NCBI GenBank assembly: GCA_027574665.1
Contig: CM050655.1
Location: 1,240,001-1,304,000 of the forward strand
Origin: Rhynochetos jubatus
Taxonomy: Eukaryota > Chordata > Aves > Eurypygiformes > Rhynochetidae
DNA length: 64,000 nt
Direction of reading: 5' to 3'
This document shows positions 1 through 28,400 of the stretch, in pieces (position 1 is the stretch's first letter; each line of letters opens with the position of its first letter). A model generated the notes under the pieces. It had not been told where the DNA came from, did no database searches, and saw only the letters and a list, made by a program, of their open reading frames with translations. A program made the position numbers and the translations under genes.

Positions 1-136
1 GGTGGAAGTGAGTAACATAATTTGCACTACCACAGCTGTGACTGCCATCAGTTTGAATGTACTCGCTTGCTGTCAAAGCCAGCACTTGATAGTTTCCAGT
101 TGCTAGAGCCTTTTTCACATTTTTCTCTCTCTGTAG

Positions 137-17534
<17,398 letters not shown>

Positions 17535-17712
17535 CAGAGGAAGAAAAACCCTTGGTACAGCTCACCAGCCAGCCCAGCTGAATGGGGATGTTGCCCTGTA
17601 TGGATGGGACAGATGCAGCACATGCATGGACACCTTGTGCATAGGTGGCAGCTGGGTTGATTTTCTTCTAGCAATGCACTGCAAGTGCTCTGCCTCTTCT
17701 GTTTCTTCCCCT

Positions 17713-17776
17713 ATTAAATTGGTGCTTCCAAACAAGGGATAATCCTGTACTAACATACCTATACTGGAATATTAAA
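17713..17776 (+). terminator. ERLIN1: Proximal ATTAAA signals (possible short ERLIN1 mRNA)
   Basis: Two ATTAAA hexamers, at 17713-17718 and 17771-17776, lie 180-240 nt after the ERLIN1 stop codon. ATTAAA is the commonest variant poly(A) signal. Use is inferred only. Confidence 0.4.
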
Positions 17777-20700
17777 TGACAGACGTCAGGAATGTCTTCC
17801 GCAGTAGGTGCAGTTATTTAGCAAGCATTACTTCGAAGGTAGGAGATGTGGCTTTGAGTGCTATGTTGCTGCACACCGGGCATCCCCTGGTGCTCCTTGC
17901 TGAGACTGAGCGAAGAGGTTTCCTTCGTCCTTTGCTTTGTGGACTCTGAGGCAGGTTTGTACCAGCACTACATGATTCTCCTCAAGGACTCCAGTGGAGT
18001 GGGCTCTCCATAGCCATCGGAGGCTGCATGTTCCTGCTCAGGACAAGGCCTAGCGAGGAGTGGTTTGGTGTGGAACAGGTTATTTGAATAGGATCTGCAT
18101 AGCCATAAACTTCTTTCCTCTAGGCAGTGGCACTACACAGTGACTCAGAGCAAGCAATCTCTAACAGGCTTCTGTAACTCTCCCTCTCCAAGCAAGAGCC
18201 TCACGCTGGCTGCCCCTGACTGACTGTAGTACGTGTCAGCTGGGTGACTGTGTCTCACCTTGCACCCTAAACCAGATTTCAGAGTGCATGGAACACCTCT
18301 GAGCAGCTGGTTGGGAACAGAGCTGGGAAATCTTTGTTCAGACCCAAACCTCCCTGTAGGTCTTCTCACCAGCGAAAGGGGGATGAATTTCCAATGCACT
18401 GCCTTGTTGGCAAAGTGAAGGATCACTGCTTCAAGAAAAAGTGGGACCTGCCTTGTGTATCCTTGAACAGCCATGGTGGGGAATCTGTTGCTGGTGGTCT
18501 TGTCTCTGGCCAGGCTTTGCTGTAGTGCAGGGCTTTTGACTTGAGTGGTGCTGGCAGGATGATCTCTTCTCCTGGTATGTGTGTCGTAATAGATCCAACA
18601 CCTGCTCCCTGTGTGCCACTGCAGTGTGAGAGAGATGTGCTCAGGGCATGGGGGGGAAGAATATCTGCTGGTACTATCTGCTTTCCTCTTTTCCTCTGTC
18701 CTCCCCTTTGCTTGTGAGGATATGCTTGTTTTTAGGACCTGTTTCTCATCTTCTGCAACGATCCCAGAAGATGATGGCTGGGAAAGCAACTGACAAGAGC
18801 TTGAGCTGGAATGCCATTTCCAATGCAGCACAGCATTGCTTGCCTCTGAACCCACTGTGTGTTCAGAGACTGCCTCCTTTGCCAGCCTGGGATATCCATA
18901 CGTTCATCCTGCTTTCTGGTCCCTGCAGTGCAGCCGTGTGCCACGCTTGGTACCTGGCACAGTTAGCTGTATGGACTGGTTGGTGGTGACACTCCAGGCA
19001 CTCGGCAGGTTGGTGCTGCTGTTGAAATCATCTGTCCCTGGTACCATCTGCAGCCATGTGGCAAGGGAGGAACTTGCTTAACTTCTGCCTTGGCAGAATG
19101 TTCAACCCAAAACAAATGGCCCGAGCTTCACCTCTGCTAATCACTTCCTCACGAGTTGAACAGGCTTCAGGCTTTCCAGTGACGCTTTCCTGTCCTGTGT
19201 GGCTTGACTCGGAGGGTGGCAGTGTCTCTCCTCGAAGTGTGGTAACATATGGTGCCTTATGCTTTCTCAGCTCCTGCCCTGGCTGCCCCTCCTCCATTTC
19301 TGGGGCAGAGCAGGGATGTGTTTACCCTGCCTCTCCTGCTGCCCAGCTGGGGTAATACATGATTGTGGGACTCTTGTGACAGTTTCAGATGGTCTGTCTT
19401 TCCTCTATCTGTGCACAAACTCCCAAGGCCTGGTTCCTGCTCTGCTCCAGGATACCAGCTCCTAGTCAAACCCAGCCACTGCAGGAGCCAGTGCCCAGTA
19501 CCCCAGTGAGAGGCCAGTCAAAGGTGCTGAGCACCAATCCTGGCTCCAGGGAGGTTGTGGGTGAGCGTGCTTCCTCATGCTCCAAGGATGAGAGGAAGGG
19601 TACTGCCAGGAGGAGGAGATGTTTCTCTGGTTTTCGCTGCATGCACCTGGTGCATGCGGGTTTTGGCACAGTGGCGTGCTTGCAGGCCCCATCCTGTGGA
19701 GCACCAAGTAGAGCTTTTGCATGGAGAGCTTGTGTCATTGCTTGGGCAAACAGTGCCCTTCCTCAAAGGCTGCTCTTTGCTAGGACACTGGTGGGCAGAG
19801 GAGCAGAAAGGAGGGCTGTGTGCCATGCTGGAAGGCAGCTCAGCTTGGCAGGCAGGTCAGACCTGAAACCAACAGCTTGAGGGCAAGAGAGGAGCAGGCA
19901 GGTGCAGCATTAGCCCCTGCAGTGCCTTCCCCAGGGGAAGGGTGCCAGGGCAGAGAGGGGATGGCAGTATATATTCGTAGCTGGGGTGGTTGAAATGTCT
20001 CCTGAAAGTACTATTTGACTTGCCAGGTCCCATTTCTCCTCCCTGAAGGGATTTGAGGCACCAGTTGAGTCACATCTGACCCTCTGCCCCAGTGTTGCTG
20101 GCCTGCAGCAACCACTTTGGTTGAATTTTGAGATGAAGGCAGGCTTCTGAGAACGGAAGCACTCTCGGAAGAGACCTAGACTTGTCTCCATGTGGTACTC
20201 CCTGGGATTGGGTATTACCACTGGCATCAAACACTGGGCATCAGGCTGGGTGCACAGAGTGGGTTCTGCCAACCCAGAGGTGACAACAAGCAAGGGCATG
20301 AGGGGGACCACTAGAAGCAATAACCAGGCAGCTCACAGCTCTCCTGCAGCGATCAGAGTAAGATCCTGGGGCAGGGAGCAGGAAAGCCTTCCAGGCCACT
20401 GCAGGGAAGACTACTTTCCCTTGGATCTGAGCCTTGCTGGGCTTCCCTGCAGCTGCCCAGGTGCATGCGTGGTGCTGCCATTGGTGGCTGTCACTCTGGC
20501 TGAGTGCCATCCTGCTCTGGTTTGTGCATGGCAACAGCTGCCTCCTGCCTGTGTGGTCTAAAGGATGCCTGGGGATGCTCCTGCAGTTTGAAGTCCTGCA
20601 GCAACGTGTGTGTGATGCTCAGTGCCTTCTGCAAAAACCTGTTCCTCTTTCCTTCCCCAGCCACCACGTCAGGAACCCAAGTAGGTGTGCAAGAGAGAGT

Positions 20701-20932
20701 CACCACAGCTGTAACACCCTAGTCCAGGCTTTGGTTCACTCAGCTGGAAGTTGTGGAGCGGAAACATGGGTGCAGCCAGGAACGTGGGTTGGAAAGGGTT
20801 TTTCTCTTTGTTGAAAAGGTGTGTGTGCTTGTGTGACTGAAAGGGTCAGCCGCTGGCTCTGCGCCTTCGTCAAGGAAACGCGGTCTCTGTGTTCAAGTTT
20901 ACATGCAGTGTTAAGTTCTTTTGATAAAGCAG

Positions 20933-20938
20933 AATAAA
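20933..20938 (+). terminator. ERLIN1: Distal poly(A) signal AATAAA for ERLIN1
   Basis: Canonical hexamer on the + strand, followed within about 30 nt by TTTTGTTACTGTTTCC and a GTGC/TGTGT-rich downstream element. It lies about 0.7 kb before the ADAM8 poly(A) signal on the opposite strand. Confidence 0.6.
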
Positions 20939-20960
20939 ACTATTTTGTTACTGTTTCCTT

Positions 20961-21640
20961 GGTGCTTTTGTGTCCTAGGCTGCTCTCACCGTAGGCACAG
21001 GGAGGGGGGACACCTATGCCTCTCACCCTGCAGTAATGCTGCATCTAGTTGTATGTCCCCAGCTGTGGTGACTGCCTCCCTAGGAGCCCTGTGACCAGCT
21101 TGGGTTTAAGGACACTCACGGGTTGGGGCTGAGCAAGCAGGGGCAGTGCTTAGAGTCCTGCTGTGTTTCTGCTATCAGCCTCCAAAGCTCATGGGGGGAG
21201 CTGAGCCCTGCTGGGTCTTATGCCCCCTCCTGAGGTGCACCAGCACTTGCATGTGGCCAGGGTGGGAGTGTGTCAAGCAGGCATGGACCCTGCATGGGAG
21301 CGGGTCCCCGAGCACCTGTATGGCCTGCAAATGTGAACTGGGATGATGGGAGCTGAGCTGGTGGTGGCCAGTCTTTGGCCACAGAGTGAGCCCAGGGCCT
21401 GTTTAGGCAGCTGAGGGGCAGTGATGCTGTGTGCCTGAGGGTCAGAGGGAGCACAAGCATTCTGCAGCCCCCAGGACAACCTCATGCTGTGTGGCTGGCA
21501 GGAAATGCTGCTGTTTAGCCCCATGGCTCTGGCACAGCATTTGGGAGCTCAGCTCAAGCCCTTCTCTCCCCCACCTGGATCCACCCCGAGGTTCAGGCAG
21601 CTCCCTACCTGCTGCCCCACTCTGCTGAGAGATACCGCAT
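20961..21640. other. Intergenic gap between convergent ERLIN1 and ADAM8
   Basis: About 0.7 kb between the two inferred poly(A) sites. I see no exon, repeat or RNA gene in it. Confidence 0.5.
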
Positions 21641-22302
21641 GACACCACTACCTTCAGTCTTTATTGGTATAAAAGCCTTCAACCTAAATCATATCAAAAG
21701 CAGGGAGGGCTGGTTTCACAGCAGCTGCCTCCTTGAGTCACATACAGGTTATAAGGTAATGGCTGCAGTGAAGAGCCTCCCAGGAAGTTCCCTGTCATGA
21801 GAACAGTAACACGTTGGGACAAAAGCCCTGCAGGGAGGGCAAGCCCAGCTTGGACCTGCCAAAGGCCCTGGTGAGCCCCCCTGCCTAGCTGTTCCCAGCC
21901 AGAGCGTGGTCCCCGCAGCGACATGCTCCTCCTGCCCTGGCCAGGACCTCCTTGCAGTGGCCCCAGCAGGGAAAGGGTAGGAGGAGCAGGAGACATTCAG
22001 GATGTCAGGAGAGAAGGCTGCAACTCCCAGGGTGCAGGAGAGCTTGGAATGACTCAGGGGTGGCTGGCCCCAAAACCAGTCCCCGCTCCTCACAGAGCCC
22101 CAGTTGACATTTCTCCCGGGCCAGTCTTGGGGCTGCAAAGTCTGTTAAGGCACAACTCGAGTGTGTAAACATGGGTGCCCCCCGGGGAAGGGTCTAGCAA
22201 GCAATTCAAGTATGGGTGGAAGCTAGACAGCAGCTCCCCAGCCATGCCACTCAAGTGCCAGAGCCAGCAGCTCAGCTGCAGTGGCCAACAGATCACCCTT
22301 GG
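21640..22302 (-). other. ADAM8: ADAM8 3' UTR
   Basis: From the stop to a canonical AATAAA (reverse complement TTTATT at 21660-21665). The 3' end is expected about 15-25 nt beyond it. Length about 0.65 kb; no repeats seen. Confidence 0.75.
21660..21665 (-). terminator. ADAM8: ADAM8 poly(A) signal AATAAA
   Basis: Canonical hexamer on the - strand, 640 nt after the TGA. It is the only strong signal between the ADAM8 stop and ERLIN1. Confidence 0.75.
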
Positions 22303-22428
22303 TCATCTCCTGACCGGGGATGGCTGAAAGCCCGAGGGGGGTGTCAGCGGGGAGTGAGGGACAGCCGGTTGTGGCGGCATCTTGCTCTTCAGTGCTGGGA
22401 GAGGCTTGCTGGGTGGCTTTGGCTTCGC
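22303..22428 (-). CDS. ADAM8: ADAM8 last coding exon, proline-rich tail
   Basis: After the acceptor CCCACCAG it encodes [14 protein letters not shown] and [16 protein letters not shown], ending PSPVRR and TGA (22303-22305). The PxxP motifs fit the known SH3-binding tail of ADAM8. Phase matches exon 22658-22714. Confidence 0.88.
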   Translation of the reverse strand, partial: AKPKPPSKPLPALKSKMPPQPAVPHSPLTPPSGFQPSPVRR

Positions 22429-25400
22429 CTGGTGGGAGGAAAGGAGAGACCCAAGTCCCTTGCCTGGGTGTCAAAAGACGGACCCAGAGGGGGATGGGGG
22501 GACAGAGGGAGTGACCCTCCACAAGTCATCAGCTGCCTGGGCCACCCTGTGGATGTGCTGCACACGTCTGGGGCCAGTCAGGCCAGGTGAGGCTGGGGAG
22601 GGATGTGGACAGGCCACCCTGCCACAAGGCAGCAGTGGCTTGTGGAGGGGTGGTTACCTGCAGGGGCCATCCCGGAGAGGCTGAAGATGTCAACCGGGGC
22701 GCTGGCACTGGGAGCTGCAGGGTCAGCAGAATACAGGGTGAGAAGCTGCACTCCCACCCATGCCATGAAGCCGCCCTGCAGCAGGGCTCCACTCAGCCCC
22801 CTTACCTGCAGGGCCGAGCGGCAGGGCCGGAGGGGTTGGGCATCCCGCAGGGCTGCTGTGCTGCTGAGCAGGTTGGGGTGGCTGATGTCATGGTGGGTCA
22901 GCCCACGTTGGGGAGGTTGTGTCCGGCTGCCCTCCTGGAAGAGCGAGTTGGCGAGGCCGGCAGCAGGTCCGCTGGAGGCCCTGCTGGGGGGGGGCACAAG
23001 GTCAATGGGGGGCTGCTCTGGGCACCCCTGGAGCTCAGCCTGTGTGGCTGTGGCTCAGCTCTGCTGTGGGCCAGAGGAGGGAGGAATTACCCTTTCTGGA
23101 AGTGCTTCAACCCCCTGCCCCTGAAGAGTACAACACTACTGCCAAGCAGGATGCTGGAAAGCACCAGCATGCCCAGCACAGCTGGCCAGACCATGCTGCT
23201 GTTCCCTGTGGAGACGCAGTCAGTGTCAGGACAGGCATCCCCACACTAGGGATGCCCCATGGGGACAGAGCAGCACCCACCAGCATAGCAGCAGGGTGCC
23301 ACACCCCTCCCTAGCCTCCCTTCCCGGCCCATGCATCAGGCCGAAGGAGCCAGCCACACACGTACCTGCTGCCATCCCCGAAATCTTGTGCTGGCAGTAA
23401 GGTGCTGCCCAGCCTGGCTCGCAGTGACACTCCCGCTTGTGGTTGCATACCTGAAATAAGGGAAGACAGTGTCAGGGCAGTGCACACGTGGTAGGGGCCG
23501 GGACCACTGCCTGAGCCCCACGGATGCTCTGGGAGAGGACAATCCTACAGCGTACCCCGTGGCTGTTGCACTTGGCCGAGCAGTTCTTCTTGCCATAGAC
23601 CAGGAGGTTCTGGCAGCGCCCAGCATAACAGACCTGGGGTAAGCAGGGTGGCTCTGAGGCTGCCTTGGATCCCCACATGGGTAGGTCACCCCTCCTCTGC
23701 CACCCCAGCACAGCCTCCAGCACACTCACCATCTCTTCTCCGCATTTGGTGCCAGTGGGCACCAGCCTGAGCTCAGCCACCACCTCGTTGGTGGTGTTGT
23801 TGGCAATGACAGCCTTGCACTTGAAGCGGCTGAAGGAGAGGCTGATGTAAGAGCTGCCACCAAGAACGGGCTTGGCATTGTCACTCAGGCACAGCAGTGT
23901 GCCGCATTTCACATCCCTGAGAGAGAAGCAGCCATGAGCACTAGTGGTGGGTGTGGCATGGGGCTGGGGAGGTTTTTTTGGCCCCTGCCATGCTGTCACC
24001 AGACACGGACACCACCTGCCACCCCCTGTCCCCAGACCCTTACTTGGGGCTGCAGGGCCGCTTCCCATCTTTGGTGAGGCAGTGTGGGTGAAGGCGTTCC
24101 TTGCTCTTGTGCGTAAAGCAGACATCAGGAGCCACCTGGGCCTCTGTGGGACACACAGAAAGGGTCACGCAGAGCCAGAGCCTGCAACAAGCCAGCAGCA
24201 CCGGCCCCAGTGGCCACGCTTCAGGGTCTGAACCCATAGCACCCCAGCTAGGGATGCAGGAGGGGACCAGCACTGAGCAATGCCATGCCCAGAGGGGCCG
24301 GGGCTCTGAGCACATCACCCAGCACATGGGGCAAGGAAGACGGGCAGGGTGGACGAGCAGCTACCTGCACCCCAGAGCATGCGGCACTGCTCGTTGTGTG
24401 AGGGGCAGGCCCCACTGTAGCAGTAGCCATTGCCGTTCTGGCAGGAGATGCCATTCTCCTGGAAGACGTCCTCTGGGCACTCAGCACTGAGGCCAGTGCA
24501 GTGCTCAGGCAGGTCGCAGTCATTCTTGCTGGCCCTGCAGAGCACACCAGCTGCCTTCACCTGCACAGAAAAGGGGCTGTCGACACCGCTTCAATGCTTT
24601 TGCATCCCCAGATCCATGCAGGCACCGCAGCCAGTCAGCACCCTGGTCTTTGAAACATCTCTTGGCACCCCACAGATCCAGACATGACACACAAAGACAT
24701 TTGCTGTCAACTGAGCTACTGCACAGGACAGAGACACCAATCAGACTCAGACTGGGTCTTCCCATAGTTAAGTTCCTCTCCTTGTGCTTTGCTTTTAATC
24801 TGGAGTTGCCGCAGGGTCCTCTTCTAGCCCTGTCTCTTCACATCAAGGCATTTCTCATGCCTGTGTGCAGGAAGCAGTGCATGTCACTCTCCACTTTCTC
24901 TTGAACAAACGGAGCAGGAGAGACAGGTTGGTTTTCCAAACCAGGATTGGGCCACACTGATCTATTCTGAACATTGCCCAGTTCTTCAACACATTTCATC
25001 CTGCACCTAACCTAACACAGCCAGGGGACCTGGGCTGTAGGATGGCAGAAACAGAGGCTGCTTCACCTCTGGGATGCTGATTGTCCATGTGGTGAGAGCA
25101 CTGAATGACAAGCATGGTTCCCCAGCATGCGTTTGACTCTGGGCAGGCTGCTACAGAGCTCCTTCAGGCTCTCCAGCTGGCTGTGGACACACCTCGCCCC
25201 TACCAGGAAGCCCTGGAGGAGTCCAAGGCACGATTGCACACCCATCATCTCTGTTCCCTGCCAAGCTGGTCACCCTTGCCAGCAGCCTTACCTTGCACTC
25301 CTGGCAACAGTCTCCCCGGGCACACTCAGCTCCCTCTCGCAGCTGGCAAGTGGTGGCATTGCAGCAGCGGTCAGAGCACTCCTGTGAGACAGGGAGGGAC

Positions 25401-28400
25401 TGAAACACTCCAAAAAGCCCACCATGAAAGACCCTTGCCTTCCCTTCTGGGGGGACCCCATTGTCAGGTCACCAGGTGCCAACAGGAGTGTAGCTGCCAT
25501 GGGCTTAACCATAGGCCAAAACCACAGCATCATCCCATGTGTGAACTGTTCCTGCCACCACTTTACCCCCATTACCACCACCAAACCAATGGACCGGAAG
25601 AGATTTTTCAGAAGATAGGCCCTCACCTGGGGCCCTGTTCTCTGGAAGCACCCTTTGCACATCTCCAGGAGGAAGAAAATCAGAGGATCTCTGTGCTCTC
25701 TGCATCAGGAGAGCATCCCTTCAGGTCCCAGAGCAGGGCTGTGTCCCAGAGACACATTGCCTGGCCATTTCCCCCCACCCCCACGATGCAGTGATGAGGA
25801 TCCTGCTAGGGATGAGGAAAAGCTGAGTGTGGCTTCTGAAAGGATAATGTGCCATGATGTGCCCCTCCTTGGATCATGTCTTTGCTGTGGGGACGTCCAT
25901 CCTTCCTAGACACGCTTCTGCTAAAATCACAACCAGCTATGTGAAGGGGCATACACATCCAAGTTAACAAATACCTTCTGCAAGTTATTTTTCAGCAGAA
26001 GCATCAAGACTATAAGGAAGATGAGTCTTGCAAAGCATGATGCCCAGGGAAGAGGCTTGCACAACCTTTTCTGAGTCTGAGTGACAGCTCTCAGGTCCTT
26101 GCTATCCAAGGCTTCCCAAGCTCTCAGATAGCATCCCTACCTCTGGCATCCCGCAGTCGCACTGCTCTCCCCGCTCCACAAACTGGTTCCCGCACACTGG
26201 CCCCCCGTACAGCTCATCTGCCTTGGGGACATTCATCAGGCATCTGGTCCTGGGGTCCCCAAGGAACTGCCACACGTCCTGCTCGCTGCAGCGGCTGAAG
26301 AACTTGGGGTAAACCGAGCTGAAAGGGCATAAATACAGGCAGTCATGAGCAGAGATGAAAGACTGAGGGCCCTCACACCCACCAGCCTAAGGAGAAGCTG
26401 CAGGGCCACCAATAGACCTCTGAAATGGAGTGACCTCCCAGACTTCAGCATCTCACAGGCTTCACCCCATTGTGCCAGAAAACACCATGAGATACCTGCT
26501 TCCCAGGGATATTCCCCTTTCTGCTTCACTCACCCGATACTTGCTGCCATGACACATCCTCCATCAGCTTTGGGGACGGGACAGAAGCAACCAGGAACAT
26601 CTTCATCATGAGACATCCCCAGGTTGTGGCCCATCTCGTGAGCCATGGTGGATGCAGCACCGATGGGATTTATGCTGTGGTCCTGTGGGACAGGAAGATC
26701 CTTGTGATTCAAACGCTCCACAGCATCTCCATGGGGCCCATGGGGACTCTTCAGACGCTCAGTGCCAGGGCTCGCTGCTGTCTGCAAGTTCTTCCCCAGT
26801 GCTGCCATGCTCAGGTGCAGGGAGACAAAAGCTGGACCTGATCCCATGGCCTCCGAAGACCTCCAGACTGGGCTCTGAGGGGTGTAAATGAGCTTAGATA
26901 GAGGGGTTACCCTGAAACGATGCTTTGTGGTGGTTCTGGACAGCCACAGGTCCCATGGCTCCTGCTTCAGCAAAGGATGCCCTCACTGGGGAGGGATGAG
27001 GAGCACAGCCAGGATGGCTGAGAAGCAATTGCAGATCAAGTCCTAGCCACCTCACAGCTGGTGGGAGAAGCCCCGTGTCCATTGAGCTGCTCTGGGAGGC
27101 TATTCAGGACGCACGTATATCAGAGACATCCGCAGGCACCCAGCTGGATTTCCATGTCTACCTTTCCCCTGCAACCCTGACACTCCTCTGGGGTGACCTC
27201 AAGGTTCAGAGATGCCAGGAACTAGATCCAGCCCTGAGGCTGCAGGGGATAGAAAGCTGGAGACCAGTGAAGGTGAGACCCCACTCTGGAAAATACAGTG
27301 CAGAGAGTGCAGACCATGGGACAACTGCTGCCATCCCAGCGCATGCCTGGGCAGCAGGACCCACCTGGTTGACACCGCCCGAGTTCCTGCTGCACATCAC
27401 AAGCTTCTTGGCGAGCCCAACGGTTGTGCCATGGAAGTCGATGCCCCTGAGAGATGGAGATACCACTGTGGCTGTGTAGCCCGGGAGGCAGCAGGGCTGC
27501 AAAGGTGGTGAGGTGGTGGCTCCCCCATCCTTACGTAATCAGCTGGGCATTGTCATGTGGTTTCCTCCGCAGCAGCTCTGCCTCCCGCCAGTCGAGGAAG
27601 TTGTCCAGCGTCACCTCCGGGTTGGGACTGACCACGATTTTGTCCCTGTGGCTCCACACCTCCAAGCCGATCAAGGCCACCCGCAGGCGAAGAGGTTGAT
27701 AAAGCTGGGGAGGGACACAGCCCAGAGGGAGCACTAGGGTTTGAGTTGCAAGAGCAGAGGAAATATCCCACCTCCTCTGGGGAACTGCAGCCGAGCCCAG
27801 GACTCCACCTCAGTGTGCTCTGTCACCCTCTCAATAAATAACACAAGCTGGAATCACCATGTAGATGGGGTTTAGCCCAGAATCTCTGGGCTCCCTCTTG
27901 GCTGGTGAAGGCTTGGATGCTGCTCCCACACTGCTGGCCAGTGAGGCTGAAGCAAGAAGAACCCCCCCACACCTCCTTGGTGCACTGCATCCATCACCCT
28001 CCCCTCATTAGCACCCACTCCAGCTTGAAAGTGGCACCGGGAGGTGCTCCTGGGGGTCACAATAAGAAATTTCTCCCTGCGTCCCTTATGAGAGAGTTGG
28101 AAGGCAGCTGTCCCATACTCCTGAGGACCCAGAGCTGAGCTGCCTGCTACGTCTACTTTGCACATCCAGCTGACCAAGGGAGTTGGTCACCTTGCAGCAG
28201 CCCACCTACGGGCTTGAGCTCAGCTCCAGCTCCATCACCCTACCCACACCAATCATCTCTCCTCCGCCACGTTCAGGCCCATGCTGACACTGTGGGCATG
28301 TGTGGGAGCAGGGAAGACAGCTCCAGAACCCTAGGCTCACCTTGTCAATGTGGTTCACAATTTCCTTCATGCGTTTCTGCACTGTGTGCAAGTCCTTGTG

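Larger units (their letters stand above)
17535..20960 (+). other. ERLIN1: ERLIN1 3' UTR (inferred, long form)
   Basis: No exon of another gene could be recognised between the ERLIN1 stop and a canonical AATAAA at 20933-20938. That signal is followed by a T/GT-rich stretch typical of a cleavage site, so I infer a UTR of about 3.4 kb. Weaker ATTAAA signals at 17713-17718 and 17771-17776 could give a short form with a UTR of about 0.25 kb. The many open frames here on both strands look like chance frames in GC-moderate UTR sequence. RNA evidence would be needed to choose between the ends. Confidence 0.6.

Noticed and set aside
18145-20814. Multiple 100-230 codon open frames on both strands downstream of ERLIN1
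   Set aside because: No domain, no splice structure and no consistent frame. They are best explained as UTR sequence.
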